A DNA stretch of 64,000 nt from Devosia limi DSM 17137 (GCF_900128975.1 NZ_FQVC01000001.1:392469-456468), one strand, 5' to 3'. Shown: positions 29,846-38,854, counted from the stretch's first letter. Numbers and translations are program-made. Notes: generated from the sequence alone by a model not told the origin.

Positions 29846-31396
29846 CTACATGGTCGCGCCAACCTGCCAGGGCACGAACTCGTTGTCGCCATAACCGAGC
29901 TCTTCCGACTTGGTCTTTTCGCCCGAAGCGACGCGCAGCAAGAGGTCAAAGATTTCCCGGCCCTTGTCCTCGATGGAGACGCCCTCGACGATATCGCCGC
30001 AATTGATATCCATGTCGCCGGTCATGCGGGCATACATGTCCGAATTGGTGGCCAGCTTGATCGAGGGCACCGGCTTGCAGCCATAAGCCGAGCCGCGCCC
30101 GGTGGTGAAGGCCAGGATATTGGCGCCACCGGCCACCTGCCCCGTGGCAGAGACCGGATCGAAGCCGGGCGTGTCCATGAACACAAAGCCCTTTTCGCGC
30201 ACCTTTTCGGCATATTCATAGACCGCGGTCAAAGGCGTCGTGCCGCCCTTGGCGGTGGCGCCGAGGGACTTTTCCAGAATCGTGGTCAGCCCGCCCAGCT
30301 TGTTGCCGGGGGATGGATTATTGTTCATCTCGCCATGGTTGCGGGCGGTGTAATCTTCCCACCAATGGATGCGCGAGATCAGCTTTTCGCCCACTTCGCG
30401 ACTGACCGCGCGGCGGGTCAGCAGGTGCTCGGCACCGTAGATTTCGGGGGTTTCGCTGAGGATGGCGGTGCCGCCATTGCGCACCAGGATATCGGCGGCA
30501 TAGCCGAGCGCCGGATTGGCGGTGATGCCCGAATAGCCATCGGACCCGCCGCATTGCAGCGCCAGCGTCAGCTCCGACGCGTCGATGGTTTCGCGCTTCG
30601 CCCGCGCCGCCACCGGCAGCATTTCCTTGAGGCGCTCGACGCCCCATTCGATGATCTTCCTGGTGCCGCCGCTTTCCTGGATGGTCATGGTCTGGAAGGT
30701 CTCACCCTCCTCGATGCCATAGAGCTCCTTCATCCGGCCGATCTGGAACACTTCGCAGCCCAGCCCCACCAGCATGGCCGCACCCAGATTGGGGTTGGAG
30801 CTGTAGCCCCATTGGGTGCGCTTGAGGATGTCAAAGCCCTCGCCGCGGCTTTCCATGCCGCAGCCGGTGCCGTGCACGAAGGGCACCACGCCATCGATCT
30901 CGGGATAATCCGCGAGAATGCCCGAACGGTTGATGGCCTCGGCGATGAACTTGGCGACGGTAGCCGAGCAGTTCACTGAAGTCAGGATGCCGATATAATT
31001 GCGGGTGCCGACCGAACCATTGGCGCGGCGATAACCCTGGAACGTGGCGCGCTCGGCCGGCGGGATCATCTGCGGCGCCACGGCGCCCTCGGAAAACGCA
31101 TAGTCGTGATGCAGGCTGCCATCGGCGCCGCCCATGCCGCAATTGTGCTCATGCACCCATTCGCCAGCCGGAATATCGGTGCTGGCAAAGCCGATGATCT
31201 GGCCGAACTTGATGATGGCCTCGCCCGACGCCACCGCGCGGGTGGCGAACTTGTGGCCCTTGGGCACGCGCCTGGTGGTGGTCACCCCCTGCGCCGTCGG
31301 GGTGCAGGCATCGAGATTGGCCAGCGCCACCGCGATATTGTCGGACGGGTTCAGCACCAGCGTCCTGGCTTCGGGGCGGATCATCGTTTCGGACAT
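29846..31396 (-). CDS. UxaA-family (altronate/galactarate type) dehydratase, likely L-fuconate dehydratase
   Basis: A 516-residue iron-dependent sugar-acid dehydratase with both UxaA parts in one chain: a SAF domain (about 12-95) and the large C-terminal domain with VVPFVHGTGCGM, LQCGGSDGYSGITANPALGYA and FTTGRGSAYG. The family acts on altronate, galactarate or galactonate, and in Campylobacter jejuni members of this family serve L-fucose use. The FucU gene nearby makes L-fuconate a good candidate. The operator at 31521-31532 lies 125 bases upstream. Confidence 0.87.
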   Translation of the reverse strand: MSETMIRPEARTLVLNPSDNIAVALANLDACTPTAQGVTTTRRVPKGHKFATRAVASGEAIIKFGQIIGFASTDIPAGEWVHEHNCGMGGADGSLHHDYAFSEGAVAPQMIPPAERATFQGYRRANGSVGTRNYIGILTSVNCSATVAKFIAEAINRSGILADYPEIDGVVPFVHGTGCGMESRGEGFDILKRTQWGYSSNPNLGAAMLVGLGCEVFQIGRMKELYGIEEGETFQTMTIQESGGTRKIIEWGVERLKEMLPVAARAKRETIDASELTLALQCGGSDGYSGITANPALGYAADILVRNGGTAILSETPEIYGAEHLLTRRAVSREVGEKLISRIHWWEDYTARNHGEMNNNPSPGNKLGGLTTILEKSLGATAKGGTTPLTAVYEYAEKVREKGFVFMDTPGFDPVSATGQVAGGANILAFTTGRGSAYGCKPVPSIKLATNSDMYARMTGDMDINCGDIVEGVSIEDKGREIFDLLLRVASGEKTKSEELGYGDNEFVPWQVGATM

Positions 31397-31520
31397 CGGG
31401 CACGCTTTCGGGGAGATGGGGCTGCATGCGCTTTACGGGGACGCGATTTGCCTGCACAGATGGCACCGGGCGATGCCGGGGCCTCCCGCGCAATCGTGTT
31501 GTAATGCGCTATTGGTCTCA

Positions 31521-31532
31521 CTAACATGTTAG
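31521..31532. promoter_or_regulatory. Operator-like palindrome CTAACATGTTAG, copy 2
   Basis: The palindrome ends one base before the gntR ATG at 31534 and lies in the divergent gap to the UxaA-family gene. At this position it covers the place where a ribosome site would be, so it may control a leaderless gntR message and the dehydratase together. Confidence 0.78.
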
Positions 31533-31533
31533 C

Positions 31534-32283
31534 ATGAAAACGGAAGCAAGTCCCTATCATTTTCTGGTTCGCCCCTCCGCGCTGACGCGCGGCAGCGTCA
31601 CCGTCGATGTCACCACCGCGATCCGCCAGGCCATCGTCTCGATGGCGCTGGCACCCGGCGTCAATATCGACAAGACAGCGATCTGCGAGCAGCTCGGCGT
31701 GTCGCGCTTTCCGGTGAGCGAAGCCTTGGCGCGGCTGCAGGCCGAAGGCCTTGTCGATATCGCCCCGCAGCGCGGCTCCACCGTCTCGCTGGTGAAAATT
31801 GCCGACGTGCGTGAATACATGCTGATCCGCAAGGCGCTGGAAAGCGAGGCGCTGCGCGTGCTGATCGGCAGGCATGACGCCGAGGTCATTGCGGCGCTGC
31901 ACGCCAATATGGCGGCACAGCGCGAAGCCGCCAGCCGCGACGACAGCGAAACCTTCCACCAGATCGACGTCGATTTCCACGACATCATCTACCGCTCGAT
32001 GCGCTTCACCAAGATCAAGGGCATCATCGATTCGGCCCGCGCCAATCTCGACCGGGCGCGCCGCCTGATCATCACCCCGCGCCGCCTGGCCCTGACCATT
32101 GCCGAACACCAGGCGATCTTCGATGGCATTCTGGCCGCCAACCAGGACCAGGCGACCCGCGCCATTCGCGCCCATATCGACGCGGTGATGGTCGAGCTCT
32201 TCGCCTTTGCCCGCGAACATCCCGGCCTGTTCGCCGATGGCGATACGCTGGGCAGCGATAGCGACAGCTTCCCCTTCGGCTAG
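31534..32283 (+). CDS. GntR/FCD-family transcriptional regulator of the sugar-acid cluster
   Basis: A 249-residue FadR-subfamily repressor. An N-terminal winged helix (NIDKTAICEQLGVSRFPVSEALARLQAEG, about residues 46-74) is followed by an FCD domain with the metal-ligand pattern DVDFHDIIY, EHQAIFDGI and RAHIDAVM. It probably binds CTAACATGTTAG, present upstream of itself and three metabolic genes, and releases on a sugar acid. No ribosome site is visible before the ATG. fucU follows by 23 bases. Confidence 0.9.
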   Translation: MKTEASPYHFLVRPSALTRGSVTVDVTTAIRQAIVSMALAPGVNIDKTAICEQLGVSRFPVSEALARLQAEGLVDIAPQRGSTVSLVKIADVREYMLIRKALESEALRVLIGRHDAEVIAALHANMAAQREAASRDDSETFHQIDVDFHDIIYRSMRFTKIKGIIDSARANLDRARRLIITPRRLALTIAEHQAIFDGILAANQDQATRAIRAHIDAVMVELFAFAREHPGLFADGDTLGSDSDSFPFG

Positions 32284-32306
32284 TCCGCCCCCTGGAAAGA
32301 GACACC

Positions 32307-32741
32307 ATGCTCAAGACCATTCCGCCCATTCTCAGCCCCGACCTCCTGGCGATCCTGCGCGCCATGGGCCATGGCGACGAAATCGCCATTGTCGATGCCA
32401 ATTATCCCGCCGATGCCGCCGGGCCGATCCTGGTGCGGCTCGATGGCGTCAGCGCCACCGATGTGCTCGACGCCGTGCTGACACTGCTGCCGCTCGACGA
32501 TTTCGTCGAGGATGCCGCCTTCGGCATGCAGGTGGTGGGTGACCCCGGCAAGCGCGAGCCGATCATGGATGCCTTCGACACCATCATCGCCCGGCACGAG
32601 CCGAAAATGGCAATGGCGACGCTGGAGCGCTTTGCCTTCTATGAGCGGGTCAAAAACGCCTATGCCATCGTGCAGAGCGGCGAACGCCGGCTTTACGGCA
32701 ATATCCTGCTCAAGAAGGGCATTGTGCGCCCCGACGGCTAA
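32307..32741 (+). CDS. fucU: L-fucose mutarotase
   Basis: A 144-residue RbsD/FucU protein that interconverts the anomers of L-fucose. The N-terminal MLKTIPPILSPDLLAIL and MGHGDEIAIVDANYPA (catalytic His), and the C-terminal RFAFYERVKNAYAIV and GERRLYGNILLKKG, match FucU closely, more than RbsD. It is in an operon after gntR. This is the strongest pointer to L-fucose as the substrate of the cluster. Confidence 0.93.
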   Translation: MLKTIPPILSPDLLAILRAMGHGDEIAIVDANYPADAAGPILVRLDGVSATDVLDAVLTLLPLDDFVEDAAFGMQVVGDPGKREPIMDAFDTIIARHEPKMAMATLERFAFYERVKNAYAIVQSGERRLYGNILLKKGIVRPDG

Positions 32742-32785
32742 ATCACGGCGACCGAACCGATAAGGCCAAGGTCGCACTCGACAGC

Positions 32786-32797
32786 CTAACATGTTAG
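32786..32797. promoter_or_regulatory. Operator-like palindrome CTAACATGTTAG, copy 3
   Basis: The third identical palindrome lies 44-55 bases before the FAH-family start codon, a spacing similar to copy 1. It would overlap a promoter for the hydrolase gene. Confidence 0.75.
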
Positions 32798-32840
32798 CCG
32801 CTAAAGCCATGCGGAAACGAGGTAAAGGGAACACCGATCC

Positions 32841-33692
32841 ATGAAATTGCTCCGCGTTGGCGCCAAGGGCGCTGAAAAGCCCGCCATCCTGGCCGAAGAC
32901 GGCTCGATCCGCGATCTCTCCGCCATTGTGCAGGATATTGGCGGCGAGGCCCTGACCCCCGAGGGCCTGGCCAAGATCCGCGCCACCGATATCGGCGTGC
33001 TGCCCAAGCTCGATGCCGGCCAGCGCATTGGCCCCTGCGTCGGCAATGTCGGCAAGTTCATCTGCATCGGCCTCAACTATGCCGACCATGCTGCCGAAAC
33101 CGGCGCCGCCATTCCTGAAGAGCCGATCATCTTCATGAAGGCCACCAGCGCCATCATCGGCCCCAATGACGACGTGATCATCCCCAAGAATTCGATCAAG
33201 CCCGACTGGGAAGTCGAGCTGGGTATCGTCATCGGCAAGGAGGCCCGCTATGTCGAGGAAGCCGACGCCATGGACCACGTGGCCGGCTATTGCCTGATCA
33301 ACGACGTCAGCGAACGCCACTTCCAGACCGAACGCGGCGGCACCTGGGACAAGGGCAAGGGCTGCGACACTTTCGGCCCGATCGGCCCCTGGGTCGTGAC
33401 CAAGGATGAAGTTGCCGACCCGCAGAACCTGGGCATGTGGCTGGAAGTCGATGGCCACCGCTTCCAGAACGGTTCCACCAAGACGATGATCTTCGGCGTC
33501 GCCCATGTGGTGGCCTATGTCAGCCAGTTCATGAGCCTGCAGCCCGGCGATATCATCTCCACCGGCACCCCGCCGGGCGTGGGCATGGGCATCAAGCCAA
33601 ACCCGGTCTGGCTCAAGCCCGGCAATGTCATGCGCCTGGGCATTGATGGCCTTGGCGAGCAGACCCAGAACGTCAAGGCCTACACCGCCTGA
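32841..33692 (+). CDS. FAH-family hydrolase, likely 2,4-diketo-3-deoxy-L-fuconate (or rhamnonate) hydrolase
   Basis: A 283-residue fumarylacetoacetate hydrolase-fold enzyme. CIGLNYADHAAE, FMKATSAIIGPNDDV, DWEVELGIVIGKEA (metal-binding Glu pair), INDVSERHFQ (metal Asp) and STGTPPGVGMG are typical of the subgroup that splits 2,4-diketo-3-deoxy-L-fuconate or -rhamnonate to pyruvate and L-lactate. Ureidoglycolate lyase is the other common label for this subgroup. The context favours the sugar role. Confidence 0.87.
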   Translation: MKLLRVGAKGAEKPAILAEDGSIRDLSAIVQDIGGEALTPEGLAKIRATDIGVLPKLDAGQRIGPCVGNVGKFICIGLNYADHAAETGAAIPEEPIIFMKATSAIIGPNDDVIIPKNSIKPDWEVELGIVIGKEARYVEEADAMDHVAGYCLINDVSERHFQTERGGTWDKGKGCDTFGPIGPWVVTKDEVADPQNLGMWLEVDGHRFQNGSTKTMIFGVAHVVAYVSQFMSLQPGDIISTGTPPGVGMGIKPNPVWLKPGNVMRLGIDGLGEQTQNVKAYTA

Positions 33693-33871
33693 TCTGACCG
33701 ATCCGGACGCCTTGCTTGCGGCGCGGCAGCGGACCCGATGGGACCGTCGCCGCGCCGCCTCTGTCTTGGCCGATGCCATAGCCTCGCCCGATTATGCTGG
33801 TGACCTTGTGACCTTGCCATGGCGCCCCATACGGGAGCACCATCAGGTTCTTAACAAGGAGGAGCTAGCCA

Positions 33872-34390
33872 ATGGCCGTTACCAAAGCCGATTTGCGACA
33901 TATCCTGGGTAAGGACGATGCCGACCTTGTCGAACAAGCCCGCCACCCCGGCCTTGCCGAACTGACCCCGGACGAGTTGCGCCAACTCACCAGCCGCCTG
34001 CGCGAGCGCCGCAACAAGGCCAGTTCCGCCATCGCCGGTCATCGCCGCGCCATCAAGGGCCGCGGCACCGGCGGCACCGAAAAGGTGGAGGCCAACCAGC
34101 GCCGGCATTATTCGATCTTTGGCGAGGCCCTGGCCCGCACCAACAAGGAACACAGCCGGCGCCAGGCGCGGCGCCGCCGCGAAGAGTTGATCGCCAATTC
34201 GCAGCGCGCCCTGTCGCTGAAACAGGCGGCCGGCTCGCCCGATCGCCCCGCCACCAACCCCAAGGCCAGCAGCGGCATGAAGGCCAAGGCCAGCGCCAAG
34301 ACCAAGAAGGTCGGCAGCGTCACCCAGGAGGGCCGCGTCTCCCAGGCGACCAAGACCGCCCAGGCCAAGCGGGACAATCGCGGCGCCTGA
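33872..34390 (+). CDS. Highly basic protein of unknown function
   Basis: A 172-residue protein rich in Lys, Arg, Ala and Gln. The N-terminal half is helical (DLVEQARHPGLAELTPDELRQLTSRLRERRNKASS, then RRHYSIFGEALARTNKEHSRRQARRRREEL). The C-terminal third is a low-complexity Lys/Ala/Ser tail like a histone tail. AGGAGG is 8 bases upstream. I do not recognise it; nucleic-acid binding is plausible. Confidence 0.65.
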   Translation: MAVTKADLRHILGKDDADLVEQARHPGLAELTPDELRQLTSRLRERRNKASSAIAGHRRAIKGRGTGGTEKVEANQRRHYSIFGEALARTNKEHSRRQARRRREELIANSQRALSLKQAAGSPDRPATNPKASSGMKAKASAKTKKVGSVTQEGRVSQATKTAQAKRDNRGA

Positions 34391-34396
34391 CCCCGC

Positions 34397-34792
34397 TTAC
34401 GGCCGCCGGGCCACCAGGTCGATTTCGACCAGAGCACCCACCGCCAGCGCAGTGACGCCGATGGTGGTGCGGCCCGGCAGCTTGCCGGTCTCGAAATATT
34501 GAAGATAGGTCTGGTTGAGCAGGCCATAGTCGCGCTCGAACTGGGTCAGGTAGATGCGCGCGAAGGTCACGTTCTCCAGGCCCAGACCAATTCCGCCCAG
34601 CACCAGCTTGAGATTTTCCATCACCCGGCGGGTCTGCGCCTCGATGCCCTCGGGCAATGGCGCATCCGGCGCGTCGGGGTCGGTGGGCATCTGCCCGGTC
34701 ACAAAAACCCAGCCATCGGCCTCCACCGCATGGGAGAATGGCGCGACCGGGCGGGGACCGGACGCAATCATGTGGTGCAGCGGCATGGACAT
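34397..34792 (-). CDS. RidA/YjgF-family protein
   Basis: A 131-residue RidA-like protein; the family deaminates reactive enamines/imines, and some members hydrolyse related compounds. VTGQMPTDPD, RIYLTQFERDY and PGRTTIGVTALAVGALVEIDLVA with the conserved Arg are visible. The ATG at 34792 has CTGGAG upstream, so I trimmed a longer frame. Confidence 0.88.
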   Translation of the reverse strand: MSMPLHHMIASGPRPVAPFSHAVEADGWVFVTGQMPTDPDAPDAPLPEGIEAQTRRVMENLKLVLGGIGLGLENVTFARIYLTQFERDYGLLNQTYLQYFETGKLPGRTTIGVTALAVGALVEIDLVARRP

Positions 34793-34898
34793 GGATACAC
34801 TCCAGATGGACGATGCGTGAGCCTCGGCGAACGGGTAGTCATAAGTCAATCACCAGCGGTCGCTATGGATCATTGGTCGCGGAGAATCATAGCCGTAT

Positions 34899-35600
34899 AT
34901 GTTCGAGTTCTTCCATGCCATTTCGGCCCACCTTGAGGGCTTCCTCAACGCCATATCGGGCAATTTCTGGCTGACCTTCTGGTTCATCTTCGCCGTGGCT
35001 ATCGGCGAGGCCGTGTTCATCCTCGGGCTGTTCGTCCCCTCGACCCCCGTGCTGCTGCTGGCCGGCGGCATCATCGCCGAAGGCCGCCTGCCCTTCTGGG
35101 AAGTGTATTTCGCTGCGGTGATCGGCGCCATTATCGGCGACGCTATTTCCTACACCATTGGCCATTTCCTCAAGGATACGATCAAGGACATGTGGCCGTT
35201 CAAATACCACAAGGACCTGATCACCCGCGGTGAGGTATTCTTTGCCCGCCATGGCGGCAAGGCCGTGTTCATCGGCCGCTTCATTCCCGGCGTCAAAGCG
35301 GTGATCCCCGGCGTCGCCGGCATCATGGGCATGCGCTATGCCCATTTCACCGTCATCAACGTCACCTCGGCCTTTGTCTGGGCCGCCGCTCATATCCTGC
35401 CGGGCATGCTGCTGACCGCCTGGCTGAAGTCCATCGGCTTGTCGCTGGAACTGGTCATCGTCTTCGGCACGCTGATCCTGGCCGCGCTGTTCATCCTCGT
35501 GCACTATTATCGCAGCATCCTGCTGTTCTTCGCCCCGGTCCTGGGCGGCCTCGGCCGCAGCATCCAGGCCCGCTGGGGCAATGGCGACGCCGCGCATTAA
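34899..35600 (+). CDS. DedA-family membrane protein
   Basis: A 233-residue inner-membrane protein of the DedA/SNARE-associated family, involved in lipid carrier transport and membrane potential. FVPSTPVLLLAGGIIAEGRL, GDAISYTIGHFL, FIGRFIPGVKAVIPGVAG (the conserved Arg/Pro motif) and four to five helices are seen. Confidence 0.92.
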   Translation: MFEFFHAISAHLEGFLNAISGNFWLTFWFIFAVAIGEAVFILGLFVPSTPVLLLAGGIIAEGRLPFWEVYFAAVIGAIIGDAISYTIGHFLKDTIKDMWPFKYHKDLITRGEVFFARHGGKAVFIGRFIPGVKAVIPGVAGIMGMRYAHFTVINVTSAFVWAAAHILPGMLLTAWLKSIGLSLELVIVFGTLILAALFILVHYYRSILLFFAPVLGGLGRSIQARWGNGDAAH

Positions 35601-36059
35601 GGCAGCGGGCGCTCCCCTCGCATACTGCGGCTCTCCCCACTCACAATGCTCTCCACGGGCTTGACCCGTGGGCCACTCGTCGCGCGTGCCGGATTGAGAA
35701 TGGCCCCCGGATCAAGTCCGGGGGCAGCGCGGTGGTGGTGGCGGGATGGAGCGGAAGTGGCCATTAGCACTCTCCGCCCCGCACTTTATTCTGCGCCAGC
35801 CGCCTGATGTGCCCCCTCGATCCCTCCACGCCGTCATGGCCCGGCTTGTCCGGGCAATCCAAGCCTCCGCATAGGCAGGACGATGGATCACCGGGACAAG
35901 CCCGGTGATGACGATGGGGGAGAGGGCGGCGATCCAGACCACGATGCCTATTGCACGGAGACCGCCGATGCGGCTGCGGTCTACAACAGACAACCCATTA
36001 GGCTCCCTCACAAACTCCTGTCTTGCCCTTCCCCAAAATCCGATCCAAGCTCAGCCATC
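35601..36059. repeat. Repeat-rich spacer, no gene seen
   Basis: The 459-base gap has several hairpins: CCCCCGGATCAAGTCCGGGG at 35704-35723, GCCCGGCTTGTCCGGGC at 35839-35855 (same core as 63594-63609), and ATCACCGGGACAAGCCCGG near 35887-35905. These are typical dispersed extragenic palindromes. The open frame starting at 35883 is not used because it reads through them. Confidence 0.6.
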
Positions 36060-36638
36060 ATGCGCCCATGGATCGGCAGACGTCCGGACCTGATCGCGGC
36101 TCTTCTGGGCCCGATCCTGCTTTTGCTGGTCCTGACCGGGATGACCCGCGCCCAGGACGAACGCGACCCCCAAATTCTCGACCAGCTGTTTGCCCAATTG
36201 CGCATCGCGCCGGGTGCCGCTGCGGCGCGCGCTATCGATCAGAAAATCTGGATCGCCTGGACCAGTCCGGCCGACCCGCCCCTGGCGGCGCGCATGCGCG
36301 AAATCCTGGTATTGCGCAGTGGCATGGACCTGCCGACGGCGATGGACCTGTTGAACCAATTGGTGGTGGACTATCCGGAATATGCCGAAGGCTGGAACCA
36401 GCGCGCCACCCTCCACTATCTGATGTCCGACTATGCGGCCTCCCTGGCCGATATCGAAAAGGTGCTGCAGTTCGAGCCGCGCCATTTTGGCGCGCTGGTG
36501 GGGCGCGCCATGATCTATCGCAGCCAGGGCAAGCAGGCGCTGGCGCTCCGGGACATGGCCGCCGCCCTCGCCATCCATCCCTTTCTCGTCGAGCGGGCGC
36601 TGTTTCCCGAACTGCTCGACGGCGTCACCCGGATTTGA
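36060..36638 (+). CDS. Exported TPR-repeat protein
   Basis: A 192-residue protein with an N-terminal hydrophobic segment (LIAALLGPILLLLVLTGMTRAQ) that is a signal or anchor. About three tetratricopeptide repeats follow (YAEGWNQRATLHYLMSDYAASLADIEKVLQ and HFGALVGRAMIYRSQGKQALALRDMAAAL). It is probably a periplasmic scaffold; the partner is unknown. Confidence 0.82.
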   Translation: MRPWIGRRPDLIAALLGPILLLLVLTGMTRAQDERDPQILDQLFAQLRIAPGAAAARAIDQKIWIAWTSPADPPLAARMREILVLRSGMDLPTAMDLLNQLVVDYPEYAEGWNQRATLHYLMSDYAASLADIEKVLQFEPRHFGALVGRAMIYRSQGKQALALRDMAAALAIHPFLVERALFPELLDGVTRI

Positions 36639-36714
36639 GCATGGTCCCGCCTTGGCCCAGCGCCCGGCCATGCCTATATCCCTGCCAATTCACCAACGGA
36701 GCCCGGACCAGACC

Positions 36715-37011
36715 ATGAGTGATGTCGACTATGTTGTGGAGCGTCAGGACGGCCCCAGCAGCGGGCGCTACAGGATTGCCCTGGCGCCCGGCTTCGAGGC
36801 CGAAATGACCTATCGCAAGGGCCCCGACGGCACGCTGCGCATCGACCATACCGGTGTTCCGCCCGAATTCGGCGGCCGCGGGGTCGCGGCGCGCCTGGTC
36901 AACGCGGCCATTGCCGATGCGCGCGCCGAGGGCTTCAAGATCGTGCCGATCTGCTCCTATGTGGTCGCCCAGTTCCGCCGCCATCCCGAATGGGCCGACC
37001 TGCGCGCCTAG
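36715..37011 (+). CDS. GNAT-like N-acetyltransferase, YjdJ/COG2388 type
   Basis: A 98-residue short acetyltransferase-fold protein. The acetyl-CoA loop is VPPEFGGRGVAARLVNAAI and the C-terminal FKIVPICSYVVAQFRRHPEW is diagnostic of the small YjdJ/GTLF3B group. The ATG at 36715 is used because residues before it are not conserved-looking. Confidence 0.88.
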   Translation: MSDVDYVVERQDGPSSGRYRIALAPGFEAEMTYRKGPDGTLRIDHTGVPPEFGGRGVAARLVNAAIADARAEGFKIVPICSYVVAQFRRHPEWADLRA

Positions 37012-37072
37012 AAGCGGCATGGCGGCAGCTGCGCCGCCAACGGCCATCGGGCCGGCGCAGCGGCGGAGCGCA

Positions 37073-38854
37073 TTAGCGGGCGTTTTGGGCCATTCTGTTT
37101 GCGGCCCCGGCCTGTGGGTCGAAGATCGTCACCCGATTGCGGCCCTGCTCCTTGGCCGTGTAGAGCGCCGCGTCGGCCATATCGGTGGCTCTCTCGATGG
37201 TTTCACCCGGCTCCAGCAGACAGCCGCCGACGCTGACCGTAACCGCGACCAGCTGACCATCGGGCAGCAGCACTGGCGCATCGCAAATCTGCGCCATCAA
37301 TCCGAAGGCCGTGCTGCCCAGCGCCGTGGCGACGCAGCCATTGAACAGCACGACAAATTCGTCGCCGCCCCAGCGGGCACAGCTATTGGCTGGTCCCACC
37401 GCCTCGCGGATGCGCCGGGCGATCTCGATGATCACCGCATCGCCCGCAGCATGTCCAAAAGTATCGTTGATCGACTTGAAATGGTCGATATCGATCAGCA
37501 ACAGGCCATGGTGCTGATTGGGCGAGACGGCCTCGAAGGCCGTCAGGAAGCCGCGCCGATTGGCAATGCCGGTCTGCACATCGCGAAACGCCAATTGCTC
37601 GAGGTCACGCGTCCGCTCGCGCACCCGGCTTTCCAGCTGGCGCGTATGATCGCGCACCGCCCCGGCCATTTCGCCGAACGCCTGCGACAGCCGTTCGATC
37701 TCGTCGCCATCGCCCTTCTGCAGCCCGGCGACAGCGCTGAAATCGCCGGCCTCGACGCGCCGCACCGCAGCTTCAAGCCCCTTGAGACGGTCGAGCACCT
37801 GCAGCTTGAACACCACGACCAGCATGGCGGCGACCAGTCCCATCATTGCCGCCAGCAGCAGCCCAATGGGCAGGAACAGGCCGCGATCGATGATCGCGTC
37901 GATATCCATGATCGTGACATTGTACCAGCCAAGCCGGTCGAGATAACCGACGCCCACCAGCACGGTCTTGTCGCCCATATGCATGAACTGCGATTTGACC
38001 AGCGTCTCGCCGGCGGCCACATCGCGCATCAACGCCCGCAGCGCCGCCTGATCCTGCGGCCGCTCGAACATCGCGAACACGGTCTTCCTGTCGCCCACCG
38101 CCTTGGTCAGGCTATGGAAATCCACCAGGTCGCGGTCGCGATGCGCCTGCACCGCGCCTTCACGATCGACAAAGATTGCGGTAACGCCCACCTGGGGCAC
38201 ATTGACCACTTCGCGGATAAAGGCTGTCAGGTCGATCCCGGTGCCCAGAATGCCCAGCACCTGCTGGCCCTCGCGGACCACGCAATTCATCCAAACCTTG
38301 GTGACGCGCAGCGTATCGTCATTATCGACATTGAGATGGCAGCCATCGCCCAGCGCGCTGGTATTGTAATACCAGCCGTCGCGGGGATTTCCGGGATCCA
38401 GCTGATAACGGAACTGGTCGCCGGCATAGGCATTGGCGGCGTCGTTGAAATAGTAATTGCCCGAGGCCCCGACGACGAAGAAGTAGCTCTTGTCGGTAAA
38501 GGACTGCCGGAAATGCTCGAGCTCGGCAATGCCACGGCGCGCTTTTTCGGGGTCGTTCTCGTCGCGCGCCCAGTCCCGGATCGCCTGCGTACCGGCCAGT
38601 GTCTCGGCCAGCGTGACTTCGCGCATCAGGGCCTCAAGGCCCCGATAACGATCATACAGCACCTGCTTTTCCGCAAACAGCGTACCGAGCTGGATAACGG
38701 TGGAATTGACGATCCAGGTAAAGGCTGCATAGGCCGGGATCGCCACCACGGCAAAGCCGAGCAGCACTGCCAGCAGCACCCGTGTGCGCAGGCTGGCCCC
38801 GATCCTTTGTCTCAACGTGCCGATTTGTTCGCCCCCGCACGGGCCAGAAGTCAT
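37073..38854 (-). CDS. Membrane sensor diguanylate cyclase (Cache-HAMP-GGDEF)
   Basis: A 593-residue inner-membrane enzyme that makes cyclic-di-GMP. Two membrane helices (about 27-48 and 325-350) flank a periplasmic Cache sensor domain. A HAMP linker (VLDRLKGLEAAVRRVEAGDFSAV) and the GGDEF domain with an intact GGDEF at 496-500 follow. The product-inhibition RxxD site is missing: GPAN occupies its place. Confidence 0.92.
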   Translation of the reverse strand: MTSGPCGGEQIGTLRQRIGASLRTRVLLAVLLGFAVVAIPAYAAFTWIVNSTVIQLGTLFAEKQVLYDRYRGLEALMREVTLAETLAGTQAIRDWARDENDPEKARRGIAELEHFRQSFTDKSYFFVVGASGNYYFNDAANAYAGDQFRYQLDPGNPRDGWYYNTSALGDGCHLNVDNDDTLRVTKVWMNCVVREGQQVLGILGTGIDLTAFIREVVNVPQVGVTAIFVDREGAVQAHRDRDLVDFHSLTKAVGDRKTVFAMFERPQDQAALRALMRDVAAGETLVKSQFMHMGDKTVLVGVGYLDRLGWYNVTIMDIDAIIDRGLFLPIGLLLAAMMGLVAAMLVVVFKLQVLDRLKGLEAAVRRVEAGDFSAVAGLQKGDGDEIERLSQAFGEMAGAVRDHTRQLESRVRERTRDLEQLAFRDVQTGIANRRGFLTAFEAVSPNQHHGLLLIDIDHFKSINDTFGHAAGDAVIIEIARRIREAVGPANSCARWGGDEFVVLFNGCVATALGSTAFGLMAQICDAPVLLPDGQLVAVTVSVGGCLLEPGETIERATDMADAALYTAKEQGRNRVTIFDPQAGAANRMAQNAR

